Of a stretch of DNA of 64,000 nucleotides, positions 49,798 to 57,793 are shown piece by piece. A program made the translations under genes and the position numbers. This stretch comes from Streptomyces vietnamensis. Its GTDB lineage: Bacteria; Actinomycetota; Actinomycetes; Streptomycetales; Streptomycetaceae. Where the stretch lies: assembly GCF_000830005.1 (NCBI RefSeq), contig NZ_CP010408.1:222636-286635 (forward strand), read 5' to 3'. Numbering within the stretch: the first letter of the stretch is position 1; every line of letters starts with the position of its first letter. The notes under the pieces are model-generated. The model had not been told where the DNA came from, did no database searches, and saw nothing but the letters and a program-made list of their open reading frames with translations.

Positions 49798-50784
49798 ATG
49801 CCTACCCTTCTCTATTACCCACTGGCTAAGCCTCCAGTGAATGTGGTCCACGAAGCGTTGCTGTACTGGGACGGCATCGCTTCGATGGTATCGGATAGAC
49901 AAGAAACGTATGAACGCACACTTATGGGCACGCTGCAAGATCTCAAGGACCGGGGATTTTACCACCCCATTAACCTCAAGAGTCATTACAGCCTGCTAGC
50001 CGACAGGGAAATCGATGACTTTCCTGGGATGGTAGATCGGCTCCATGCAATCGGCCCTCACAGGGGGCGCCCCGTCTACCTCGACCATGGGGGAAAGGTG
50101 GGATTCCGTCTCGAAGAGGGACTCATCGCACTTGGAGTGGCCCGGCATAATCGATTCCTGGAGCGTCCCAACCTTGGATCTCTTGTAATTCCCGAGAAGG
50201 CGCTACTAATTCTGGCCAGCACCATGGCTCAGGAGGTGGCCCGCTCGACAACGAGTATCTCCTACACGCCCTATACTGACCAGTCCACGGCTGAGGAACT
50301 TTCGCTGCGGTCGCATTCACGGTCCGCTGTATCGGCTTGGCGCGTGGAACTTGGCCGCATGCTGCCCATGCCGGCACCAGGAACCCCAACCTCCGAGGTT
50401 CTGGCCTTCCGTGAAAAATACGCCGCTGAGCGAGAGCGTTTGGTCAAGGCAACTCAGGCCATGCTCAGTGAGCTCAACCGGCACTGGGAGCACCCGGCCG
50501 ATGTTCTTCAACGCATGCGCAGCGAACTGACCCAGGCACGCGAGGATTATCAGGGAGCTGTAAAGAGCAGTCGCATGGCGTGGATTACCAGGTCCATCTC
50601 CGCCACGGTGGCCGTAAGCACCGCGGTAGTCGGAGCCCTGGCCGTCCCAGATCTAGCGTGGGCGGCCGGTATCGCCGGAAGCATCGGGTTCAATATTGCC
50701 ACTCGCGAGGTTCGTCCCGTGATGCAGAAAAAACAAGAGCATCCGTTCAGCTACCTCCGGCTCGTCGAGAAAGAGCTGTCGTAG
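49798..50784 (+). CDS. Cargo membrane protein, DUF6236-like, with low GC3
   Basis: 328 residues from ATG 49798 after GCAGGGAG. The start TLLYYPLAKPPVNVVHEALL, then YWDGIASMV, then LKDRGFYHPINL resembles DUF6236 proteins (from memory). Residues about 220-255 form a coiled coil. Two hydrophobic segments (about 265-300: TVAVSTAVVGALAVPDLAWA, AAGIAGSIGFNIAT) anchor it in the membrane. Third-position GC is near 50%, far below its neighbours, a clear sign of transfer. It lies in the cargo part of a transposon, so accessory or defence functions are plausible but unproven. Confidence 0.72.
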   Translation: MPTLLYYPLAKPPVNVVHEALLYWDGIASMVSDRQETYERTLMGTLQDLKDRGFYHPINLKSHYSLLADREIDDFPGMVDRLHAIGPHRGRPVYLDHGGKVGFRLEEGLIALGVARHNRFLERPNLGSLVIPEKALLILASTMAQEVARSTTSISYTPYTDQSTAEELSLRSHSRSAVSAWRVELGRMLPMPAPGTPTSEVLAFREKYAAERERLVKATQAMLSELNRHWEHPADVLQRMRSELTQAREDYQGAVKSSRMAWITRSISATVAVSTAVVGALAVPDLAWAAGIAGSIGFNIATREVRPVMQKKQEHPFSYLRLVEKELS

Positions 50785-51236
50785 CAGCGGCTTCGTGGCC
50801 GAGTTGCTGGAGGGCGGGGTGTTGCTGAGCTTCTGGGCGGACCGGAGATCTGTGTCTCGCGCGGACTGCGGCGTCGTGCCCTGCGGCGCCGCTGCCTCGG
50901 TGCACCGGGCACTCCATGCGGCGCGGTCTGATCCAGTACCTCGAACGCCTTGGCGTCCCCTGGCATGCAATCGAACGGCACTGAGCCTTTTTCGATCTGA
51001 CTTGTGCAGGCCGTGTGTTGGACGGATCGGTGGAACGACGCAGCTCATGGTAGACGGGTTCTCGACCAAGATCGCCCGCAGTCACCGAGCAAAGGCCGAC
51101 GAGAAGAGCTGCCCGTTACTGGACCACGGAGGAAGCCGGCGCCACCTCACGGTCCGGCCGGGGAAGACCGCTGAGCAGCACGCGTCAGGCAATCGCATCC
51201 CTGAGCAGGCAGCTTCGCGGCGAGGGCATCGGCGGC
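50785..51236. other. Gene debris after the cargo gene
   Basis: No intact gene was found. It holds repeat B (50928-50982) encoding RRGLIQYLERLGVPWHAIER before TGA, preceded by a short Cys-containing stretch. The rest has no clear coding bias. Confidence 0.5.
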
Positions 51237-52058
51237 CTACCGGAGGCTGACGCTCACGCCTCGTTCCTCGAAGATCTCCAGGAGCAGGTCGAACAGCGCA
51301 ATCTGGCGATCGCCGCCAGCGGGCACGCCCTCTACCAACCGTGCCCTGGCCTCGGCCGAGGAACCCCAGTACAAGGTGAACGGAGTGGTGGCGCCCCAGC
51401 CGCCTCTCAGACAGTCTTCAAGAGCATCGAGGTTCCAGCCGAAGTATCCGCCGGGCCCGTTGATGGCTTCACCGATCGCGCAGTAGAAGGTGTCCCTGTC
51501 AACGATGTGCCGGCCGTCCAAGGTGAACACCTGGCCTGCAGGAGAGTCGGGCCTTCCCTGGCGGTGGTACTCCTGAGACCACAACGCCACCGACAGCCAC
51601 GCTCGTCTGCCCTCAGGGGAGAGTTCGTGCCACATGCCGGTGCGGCTCAGCTGACCCGTGCTGATCAGGTCCCACACCTGTTTCGCTCCCGCCAGGGCGT
51701 TCTCGCACCACAACGTCACTGTGAGGTCTACGAGGCCAGCGCCGCGGGCAGAGGGCTGGACGTCAATGACGGTGACCTCGTTGACGAAGTAGGACCCCAT
51801 GGTGGCACCGTCACCGTCGAGGAGCTCGAACCAGGCGTTCCCCGCCACGGCACGACGACTGCCGACGTGGTCAACGCACCTCAGTAGGCCGCCCTGCGGG
51901 AGACAACCCGCGAGGTGAACTCGGCGCGCTCCTTCTTCATCCGACAGGGGCGTGAACAACCCCTCGGCTTCGTGAGCGAAGCCCCAGAAGTCGCTGTCGT
52001 CCTCGTCCGAGGTCAGCGCGTACTTCTGCCCCTCGCCGCCCCGCCCTGATGTTCGCAT
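51237..52058 (-). CDS. Barstar-domain protein
   Basis: 273 residues from ATG 52058 (MRTSGRGGEGQKYALTSDED). The C-terminal third, QVFTLDGRHIVDRDTFYCAI then GEAINGPGGYFGWNLDALED and TLYWGSSAEARARL, matches the barstar fold that blocks barnase-type RNases. The N-terminal part (about 1-165) has beta strands (WFELLDGDGATMGSYFVNEV) of unknown type. No barnase partner is visible nearby, so it may be an orphan immunity gene carried by the transposon. Confidence 0.8.
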   Translation of the reverse strand: MRTSGRGGEGQKYALTSDEDDSDFWGFAHEAEGLFTPLSDEEGARRVHLAGCLPQGGLLRCVDHVGSRRAVAGNAWFELLDGDGATMGSYFVNEVTVIDVQPSARGAGLVDLTVTLWCENALAGAKQVWDLISTGQLSRTGMWHELSPEGRRAWLSVALWSQEYHRQGRPDSPAGQVFTLDGRHIVDRDTFYCAIGEAINGPGGYFGWNLDALEDCLRGGWGATTPFTLYWGSSAEARARLVEGVPAGGDRQIALFDLLLEIFEERGVSVSLR

Positions 52059-52213
52059 CGCACCCCCATTGAGAGCGCTGATCTTACCGACGCGTGGGGA
52101 TCTGCCCTGCGGTCGCCGGCGCCGCCGCCACCCTTGACCCCATCCCATCCATCTCGGAGGTCTTTTGACGAGTCACATACCCGCCTTCACCCATGCGAGT
52201 GAAGTGCAGAGAA

Positions 52214-52500
52214 GCACCGCGACCCTGAAGCGGGACAAGATCGCGCCGCTGTTCAGGCAGATCACCGACGCCCTCGGCCTGGACGAGCAGGCCCTGATCC
52301 TCTCCGTCCTCGGAATCCGGGCGGCCGAATCCCCCGCCCGGGCCCGGAAGCTGCCGCTCGCCATCGACATGCGCGCGAGCACCGGGCGGCGCATGGTCCT
52401 GACCTGGCACCCGATCCTGGAGCTCTCCGAGACCGACGTCTGGCAGCAGATCGCCGACGCCGCCCTGGAGTACCACCCCGCACCCAGAGGAGTCCCATGA
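52214..52500 (+). pseudogene. 3' part of the PAPS-reductase-like gene with a replaced end
   Basis: From GCA 52214 the frame reads TATLKRDKIAPLFRQITDAL, LSVLGIRAAESPARARKLPL and WHPILELSETDVWQQIADAA, the second half of the PAPS-reductase fold. After EYHPA the natural zinc-binding end is absent. Bases 52472-52492 are instead a copy of the leader before ATG 45511, giving EYHPAPRGVP and a stop. So the gene was damaged at two places. Confidence 0.75.
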
Positions 52501-52603
52501 GCCTCCACCAACTTGAAGTCGCAGGTCAAAGGGCTGGTGTGGCCGATCCTCAGGGCACTCATGCTGGTCGTGGGCGGGAGCCCACGGCGAAGATCATCTG
52601 TCA
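52497..52603 (+). other. Start of a truncated gene after a copied leader
   Basis: ATG 52497 has the same CAGAGGAG leader as 45511 and begins MSLHQLEV, then loses coding bias. It seems to be the first codons of a further gene cut by the IS5 remnant. Confidence 0.4.
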
Positions 52604-52722
52604 GCGGTTGACTTCGAGGTTCGTCAGAACAAGCAGGGCTCGCAGGAGCTGGGTGGCGCGGGCGGGGTCGGTGCGGAGTTTGGTGAGGATCCGCCAGTTC
52701 TTGAGGTGGGCGAAGCCGGCAC
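52604..52722 (-). pseudogene. 3' remnant of an IS5-family transposase
   Basis: On the minus strand GFAHLKNWRILTKLRTDPAR, then LLRALLVLTNLEVNR and TGA, the usual C-terminus of IS5-family DDE transposases (HLKNWRVLTKLR). Only about 39 codons are left. Confidence 0.75.
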
Positions 52723-52771
52723 TCTGCTCCCCGCCCTGCCCCTGTCAGACCAGCCCGATAGTGTGACCGCC

Positions 52772-53437
52772 ATGAGCGACGGCATCGCGTGGATAGGCGC
52801 ACAGCAGACCACCCCCACCCCGCCCGGTACCCGTGGCATGTACGCCGGGATCTCCCTCACCCTCGCCCGGGGTGTCGATCAGGACGAGTTCCTCATCAAC
52901 CTCGGCGCTGATCTCGATGAGCTGAGCGAGCGCGTTCCCCTGTTCGAGCTGCGCACCCGGCCCCTCCCCGACGCGCCGCCCACCGCACAGTTCAGCTACG
53001 CCATGTACGGCACGTGCGGGGATTGGACGTACGTGCTGGAGAACGGCCACATGGCCACCTGGGCAGGCGGCTACCAAGGCAAGGTCAAGTCCATGACCCC
53101 CTGCCCGGATGAAGAGATCCTGTGCCTGACCGTCAACCGGTACAGCCCGCCCGCCGCGCTCATTCACGCCCCCGGTGACGGGCGCACCTACTGGGCCGAG
53201 TTCGGCACCGCCACCGGCCGGGGCGGCTTCCTCGACCTGGCGCTGACCGCCGAGGGCGCCGTGTTCCCCTCGATCCCCGATGTCAGTGAGGCCGAGGTGG
53301 TGGCCTACCACGAGGAGCACGGGCCGCGCCTGCCGGAGCTGGTGTTCACCGCCGTCGGCAAGTACACCGACGTCGTCATTGACCAGGCCGCTGTGATGGC
53401 CGGTGACCTCCCCGCCGTCCACCTCCTGATGCCCTGA
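52772..53437 (+). CDS. Hypothetical protein (DUF6461-like)
   Basis: 221 residues from ATG 52772. The frame extends upstream into transposase debris. ISLTLARGVDQDEFLINLGA, then WTYVLENGHMATWAGGY, then LTVNRYSPPAALIHAPGDGR follows the order of Streptomyces DUF6461 proteins (from memory). Globular, cytoplasmic, no catalytic motif. It is convergent with the nuclease gene, and a shared terminator lies between. Confidence 0.7.
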   Translation: MSDGIAWIGAQQTTPTPPGTRGMYAGISLTLARGVDQDEFLINLGADLDELSERVPLFELRTRPLPDAPPTAQFSYAMYGTCGDWTYVLENGHMATWAGGYQGKVKSMTPCPDEEILCLTVNRYSPPAALIHAPGDGRTYWAEFGTATGRGGFLDLALTAEGAVFPSIPDVSEAEVVAYHEEHGPRLPELVFTAVGKYTDVVIDQAAVMAGDLPAVHLLMP

Positions 53438-53452
53438 CCCCGCGCGCACAGA

Positions 53453-53487
53453 AGCGGCCCCCACCCAGAACCCGGGTGGGGGCCGCT
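53453..53487. terminator. Bidirectional hairpin terminator
   Basis: AGCGGCCCCCACCC pairs with GGGTGGGGGCCGCT (14 bp) between convergent genes. Confidence 0.8.
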
Positions 53488-53504
53488 CGCTGTCGTGCCG
53501 GGTG

Positions 53505-55526
53505 TTACTGCGCAGCGAGCTGGCAGATCACGGGCTGACCGCCGCCGACACCGTAACGACAGGTGCCGCCGTCATCCATGCGCGTATCCAGCCAGTACGC
53601 ATCCTTGTCCTTGATGCGCATCTGCTTCATGAAGTTCGCGAAGTGGCCGCCCATGGATTCCTGGTTGTGCATGCCCGAGATCGCCGCCCGGCCGCACACC
53701 TCGTTGAACGTGGGGTCAGCCCCGTTCTGCGAGAACAGGTGGATCATGCTGCCGTGCTTCTTCGCGTACATCGAAATGCACGCATCCCCGCTGGGGGTGG
53801 TCTTCCCCGGCGGGATCGCCGGGTTGATGCCGCCCTCGGTGGACGACATGCCGCCGCTGTTGTACGACGAGGCAAACGCGAACTCGTCACAGTTCAGGGT
53901 GTCGCTCGCGTCGACCAGGGCGGAGGCGTCACCGTTGTTCGCGGCCCACCCGGTGGGGCAGATCCGCCCACGGGAACGGGTGTTCTGCGCCTCGTCGCCC
54001 ATGTAGTACAGGGGCTTTTGATCCGTCATCGAACCCGGGTGCTTCGGCGTGGCCTTCTGGATCAGCCACGCGTGCGCGGCGGCCTGCGGGAATGCCTTCG
54101 CGTTGAACGTGTACGTCGGAGCGACATTCACGAACACGCAGCCCGGAACGGATCCGGCCGGAGCGTCTGCGGCAGGGGTGTCGCAGCGGATACGGTCGAG
54201 ATCCTCGGTGCCGCCGTCGTAGTCAAGCGACCACTGGTAGCCGGTCTTGAACGGGCGGATCTTCCCGTCGGCGGGAAGAATGTTCGCGTCGATCTGAATG
54301 TCAGGCTTGAACCGGTAGTCCGTACCGGCCAGCGACGTATCCCACTTGTACGGCGTCGTCAGCGTCGCCGAGTGCATCTCACCCGGCACCCACCACGGCT
54401 TGCCATTCCACGCCGTCACCGGCTGCTCCTGCGGAGTACAGAAGTTCTCACACAGGTGGTTCCAGCCCACAAAGTTGATCTCACGGAACGCGGGCGGGAT
54501 CTGCTGCGCGGGCTCGATTGTCAGGTGTTCGGTGAACGTGTTCTGTCCGTCAAGCTCGATCATCCGCAGGAACATGAACTTCGCCACAGCCTGCGGCACA
54601 CCGTCCATGCTGATGATCACCGGCACCGACCGCACATCGCACTCAATGAACCGCGTCGCGAGGATCGATTCAAAGTCGGTGTTGCACCACTGCACCCCGG
54701 CCGTCGCCGCAGCCACACCCGCCTTCGCGGACGCGTGGGGCGCCTTGCCCTTGGGCGCGGGGGTCGACTTCCCGAAGCACACCTGACGGCCGGTCTCATC
54801 CGGCTCACTGCACTGCTCCACCGCATCCTTCGCCGCGGCCGTGGCCCGCGCCGACAGCGGCGTACCCGGCTGACCGAGAGGCTTGGTCTGGTAGTAGTGC
54901 GGCTGCTGCGCGTCGAAGTGGTTCGGGTTGGGGCTCGCGTAGTTCGGTGTCGGCAGGGTGAGATCCACCGGTAGCTCCACCCGGAACTTTGCCCACGGAG
55001 ACCACACCGTCTCGTACAGCGAGCCGTCGTAGGCGTTGGTGCGGAACACATAGTTCGTGTTCAGTGCCAGCTTGCCCGCCGGAACGTCAACCTTCGCCGT
55101 ACCCCCTGAAGCCACATAGGGGGAGACGATGACGCCATAGGTGGAGTCGTTCAGCTTGACCTTGGTGACCGGGTTCCCGGCCGCGTCTGCGGTCCACACC
55201 TCGAACGTCAGGTTGGCCTGATCCCCATCGGGGTCGGTCACCGTGTTCGTAAGCTGCACCTTTTGCGAGTTCACCCGCTGGAACCCGCCAGGCGCCGCGT
55301 TCCTCGACAACGGCGCAGCCTTGGGCGTCTTACCTGACGCCGGGCGGGCGCCCGCCGCCGCGGCGAACGTGGTCTTCTCCGGACCGTGCACCTTCGGTGG
55401 TGCCGCATTGGGGTCGGGCTTTACGGCTGGAGCCGCGCCCGCCACTCCGCCGGCACTTAACAGCATCAGTGCTGCGGTGCCCACCGCAAGAGCGGTTTTC
55501 CTTCTGGTTCTCGACGTGCCGAACAA
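53505..55526 (-). CDS. Secreted protein with NucA/NucB-type nuclease domain
   Basis: 673 residues from TTG 55526 after GAGGGG. The signal peptide is RRKTALAVGTAALMLLSAGG, then VAGAAPA. Residues about 90-190 are a Fn3-like or Ig-like domain (TDPDGDQANLTFEVWTADAA). A Cys-rich middle follows. The C-terminal domain has LNCDEFAFASSYNSGG, then SQNGADPTFNEVC, then YWLDTR, like the DEFPFAS block of NucA/NucB DNases. It is probably exported and could degrade environmental or donor DNA. It has no leader module. Confidence 0.75.
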   Translation of the reverse strand: MFGTSRTRRKTALAVGTAALMLLSAGGVAGAAPAVKPDPNAAPPKVHGPEKTTFAAAAGARPASGKTPKAAPLSRNAAPGGFQRVNSQKVQLTNTVTDPDGDQANLTFEVWTADAAGNPVTKVKLNDSTYGVIVSPYVASGGTAKVDVPAGKLALNTNYVFRTNAYDGSLYETVWSPWAKFRVELPVDLTLPTPNYASPNPNHFDAQQPHYYQTKPLGQPGTPLSARATAAAKDAVEQCSEPDETGRQVCFGKSTPAPKGKAPHASAKAGVAAATAGVQWCNTDFESILATRFIECDVRSVPVIISMDGVPQAVAKFMFLRMIELDGQNTFTEHLTIEPAQQIPPAFREINFVGWNHLCENFCTPQEQPVTAWNGKPWWVPGEMHSATLTTPYKWDTSLAGTDYRFKPDIQIDANILPADGKIRPFKTGYQWSLDYDGGTEDLDRIRCDTPAADAPAGSVPGCVFVNVAPTYTFNAKAFPQAAAHAWLIQKATPKHPGSMTDQKPLYYMGDEAQNTRSRGRICPTGWAANNGDASALVDASDTLNCDEFAFASSYNSGGMSSTEGGINPAIPPGKTTPSGDACISMYAKKHGSMIHLFSQNGADPTFNEVCGRAAISGMHNQESMGGHFANFMKQMRIKDKDAYWLDTRMDDGGTCRYGVGGGQPVICQLAAQ

Positions 55527-55742
55527 GACATGTCCCCTCTGGCCCCACCGCCCTTCAACCCGGCGGCAGGACACTGCTGGTGTGTGTCGCGCCGCCCTCT
55601 TTCCTATGCGGGTAGACGGTCCATCAGCAACGCGCCCAACCTGGGCAGTTCGTCTTTATCCGCCGCTAACGGACGTGATCCACAACACGGTTGTACGCGC
55701 ACGCGTAAGAACCCTGCGGGGGAGTTGTGGAAAGCTGCGACC

Positions 55743-56042
55743 GTGGACCCCTTCGTCACCTACCCCGACCACCCCGCGTGCGGCATCTGCCCCTCACGCC
55801 GCCTGCGCCGTGAGGGCCTGGATGCTGCCGCCGGCACCCACCTCATCCGGGCAGACATTGCCGAGGAGCTCGGCTACCCCGAACCCCGGGAGGAGGACGG
55901 CCTCTACGGCATCGGCGGCTGGGAGTGGACGTGGTCCATCTCCACCTGGGACTGCGCGTGCAGCAGCTGGTACTACCACGAGACCGACCCCTGCCCGAAC
56001 TGCGGCGGCGAACGCCCCAACGGCTTCGAGCTGGCTGCCTGA
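55743..56042 (+). CDS. Zinc-ribbon protein
   Basis: 99 residues from GTG 55743. Four CxxC-like pairs are visible: ACGICPSRR near the start, WDCACSSWYYHETDPCPNCG near the end. RADIAEELGYPEPREEDGLY lies between. It probably binds zinc. GTG 56046 of the next gene follows 3 bp after its stop, so the two are co-translated. Confidence 0.7.
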   Translation: MDPFVTYPDHPACGICPSRRLRREGLDAAAGTHLIRADIAEELGYPEPREEDGLYGIGGWEWTWSISTWDCACSSWYYHETDPCPNCGGERPNGFELAA

Positions 56043-56045
56043 GCC

Positions 56046-56420
56046 GTGGCCATCAACACCACGCCCCAGCCGTCCACCTGCCTGGTCCTCGACCCGGACG
56101 GCCGTGGCGCCGTCCTCCAGGTCACCTCCGTGTACAACCTCGACGGCGAGACCCTCGCCGAGCGCCTCTACGAGGCCTACGCCATGACCACCGAGAACAA
56201 CACGGAACTCCCCGACGAGATCACCACCGAGACCCTCATGGCCGCGCTCGGCGAGCAGATCGCCAACTGCGCGGAGGGCTGGCACACCTGGGCCAACGAG
56301 CCGACACAGCAGGCCTGGGACACCGTCCGGCCCTGGGCCGAACGGCAGGTCCGCCGCCTCTTTCCGACCCTGACTTGGCGCGTCGAGCCGGACCGGCAGT
56401 TCCTGCCGCCCAACAGCTGA
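56046..56420 (+). CDS. Hypothetical protein
   Basis: 124 residues from GTG 56046. TCLVLDPDGRGAVLQVTSVY, ALGEQIANCAEGWHTWANEP and a basic WAERQVRRLFPTLTWRVE. No family was recognised. It forms an operon with the zinc-ribbon gene before it. Confidence 0.7.
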   Translation: MAINTTPQPSTCLVLDPDGRGAVLQVTSVYNLDGETLAERLYEAYAMTTENNTELPDEITTETLMAALGEQIANCAEGWHTWANEPTQQAWDTVRPWAERQVRRLFPTLTWRVEPDRQFLPPNS

Positions 56421-56679
56421 ACCACCCCACCGGCGGGGCGGCGGACCCCCAGCGGCCGCCGCCCCGCCTCGGCGCCCCCTGCTGCACCGGCCCCGAAGCG
56501 CCACCGCGCGCCCGATGCGCTACGTCGTCGCTGCCCACCCCGGGCGGACCTCCACCCTCCCGCTGAACCCGAACCGGAGATCACCGCCCATCTCCAGCTT
56601 CACCGGACCAGCCGTCCGACTGATCAATATCGTTCTGAGTAGCCGTCCGGGGACACCGGACGGGAACAGGGAGGGACAC

Positions 56680-57036
56680 GTGGATCGACACGAGAAGAAG
56701 CGGCTCCGCGACTACATCGGCGAGCATCTGAACATCTTCGGCACGCGGCTGACGGATGACGAGGCGATGTTCCTGGGCAACTTCCTCGACGAGTACGACA
56801 AGACCTACAGGGGACGCGTTGTCAGGCCCCGCCCCAGGACCCGTAACGGCTGGGGCTCCGACGGGAAATACACATATCGCGAGACGTTCACCTACACGTT
56901 CACCGACGACGTCGGCATCCGCGAGGACTACGAATACCAGGACGACGACGGGCTGAGGAGGACGTCAACGAAGGTGATCAAGGACGCCCGAGGGATCCTG
57001 AACTGGTTCAGAGAGCACCACGAGGCCAGGACCTAG
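56680..57036 (+). CDS. Charged hypothetical protein
   Basis: 118 residues from GTG 56680 after AGGGAGGG. Helical start (EKKRLRDYIGEHLNIFGTRL), then an Arg-rich and Tyr-rich beta part (TYRETFTYTFTDDVGIREDY). Slightly lower GC3 than neighbours. No family was recognised. Confidence 0.68.
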   Translation: MDRHEKKRLRDYIGEHLNIFGTRLTDDEAMFLGNFLDEYDKTYRGRVVRPRPRTRNGWGSDGKYTYRETFTYTFTDDVGIREDYEYQDDDGLRRTSTKVIKDARGILNWFREHHEART

Positions 57037-57082
57037 CGGCCCCAACGCCGGGCGATGGCGCCAGGAACCCGCTCCCCGCAAC

Positions 57083-57598
57083 GGCGAACTAGCGCGCGGG
57101 TTCCGGCTTCGGCGCGCTCAGGAATCTGCGAACTGGCGCGCTTCACCCCGTAGCGGCGCCAAGGCGCCCAGCAGGAAAGCCCTGTCGGCCCGCGACCTCT
57201 ACACAGGCAGCTATCACCTCCTGTGTCGGCAGGCGGCCGAGCGCCTTGCCGGCGCCACCGGAGACGTCGTCCTCTCCGCGCAGCACGGCTTCGTCACCCT
57301 CGACGAGCCGCTCTTCCCGTACGACCTGCGTAAGGGCCAGCCCGGCTCCACCACCGCCGAGCTGCTCGCCGGCCAGGCGGCCCAGCTCGGCATCCTGCCC
57401 GGCCCGCGGCCGGTTGTCGTGCTCGGCGGCCGCGCCTACGTCCAGGCCGTCACGCAGCTGCGCCCGGACACCCTGCAGCCGCTCGCCGGCTGCCGAGGCA
57501 TCGGGGAGCAGCGCGCCCGCCTTGCCCGGCTGGCGCGAGCCGAGCAGCCGCTCGAAGTGCTCCGCCAGCTGACCACCACGGCCGCGCCGACGGCCTGA
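57083..57598 (+). pseudogene. DUF6884-like gene without a start
   Basis: An open frame with no usable start reads SGAKAPSRKALSARDLYTGS, VVLSAQHGFVTLDEPLFPYD, VVVLGGRAYVQAVTQL and CRGIGEQRARLARLA. This is the order of DUF6884 proteins, which normally begin with a Cys-Gly-x-x-K segment. Here that segment survives only as SGAK and the true N-terminus is lost. It ends TAAPTA with TGA at 57596. Confidence 0.65.
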
Positions 57599-57611
57599 AA
57601 GCCGACAGCCG

Positions 57612-57643
57612 ACTGGCCCCGCCCGTTTACGGGCGGGGCCAGT
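57612..57643. terminator. Hairpin terminator
   Basis: ACTGGCCCCGCCCG pairs perfectly with its complement (14 bp) around TTTA, followed by TCTG. Confidence 0.8.
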
Positions 57644-57710
57644 TCTGCGTAGCGGGAGCGGCGAACGCGCAGGTCTGAGCAGCGAAAACAGGCTCGAAGA
57701 CCCCCCGATA

Positions 57711-57773
57711 GTGATGAATAAATGCTATAGTTGTCTTGTGGTCGACGGTGGCAGTCGACCGAAACCGGAAACC
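57711..57773 (+). promoter_or_regulatory. Leader module 11
   Basis: GTGATGAAT at 57711; TATAGT 57726-57731; perfect stem GGTCGAC / GTCGACC (57740-57746, 57754-57760), loop GGTGGCA; then AAACCGGAAACCCGC. The gene starts at ATG 57794. Here both stem sides changed together relative to module 6. Confidence 0.88.
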
Positions 57774-57793
57774 CGCACACCCTGGAGAACCGC

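Larger units (their letters stand above)
46178..52213 (+). mobile_element. Decayed Tn554-like transposon, copy 2, with cargo
   Basis: The left end GTTATCTGCACCAACTCC (46180-46197) matches copy 1's tnpA end (GTTAACTGCACCAACTCC). The right end GTGCAGAGAA (52204-52213) matches copy 1's other end (GTGCAGAGAAC). GCA occurs at both junctions and rejoining restores the host frame RLCTATLKRD. Inside are a broken tnpA, a broken tnpB, a small invading gene, a DUF6236-like gene and a barstar-like gene. Confidence 0.72.

Noticed and set aside
53502..54974. 490-codon plus-strand open frame opposite the nuclease gene
   Set aside because: Arg/His/Val-rich shadow; the minus strand has a signal peptide and a recognisable C-terminal domain.
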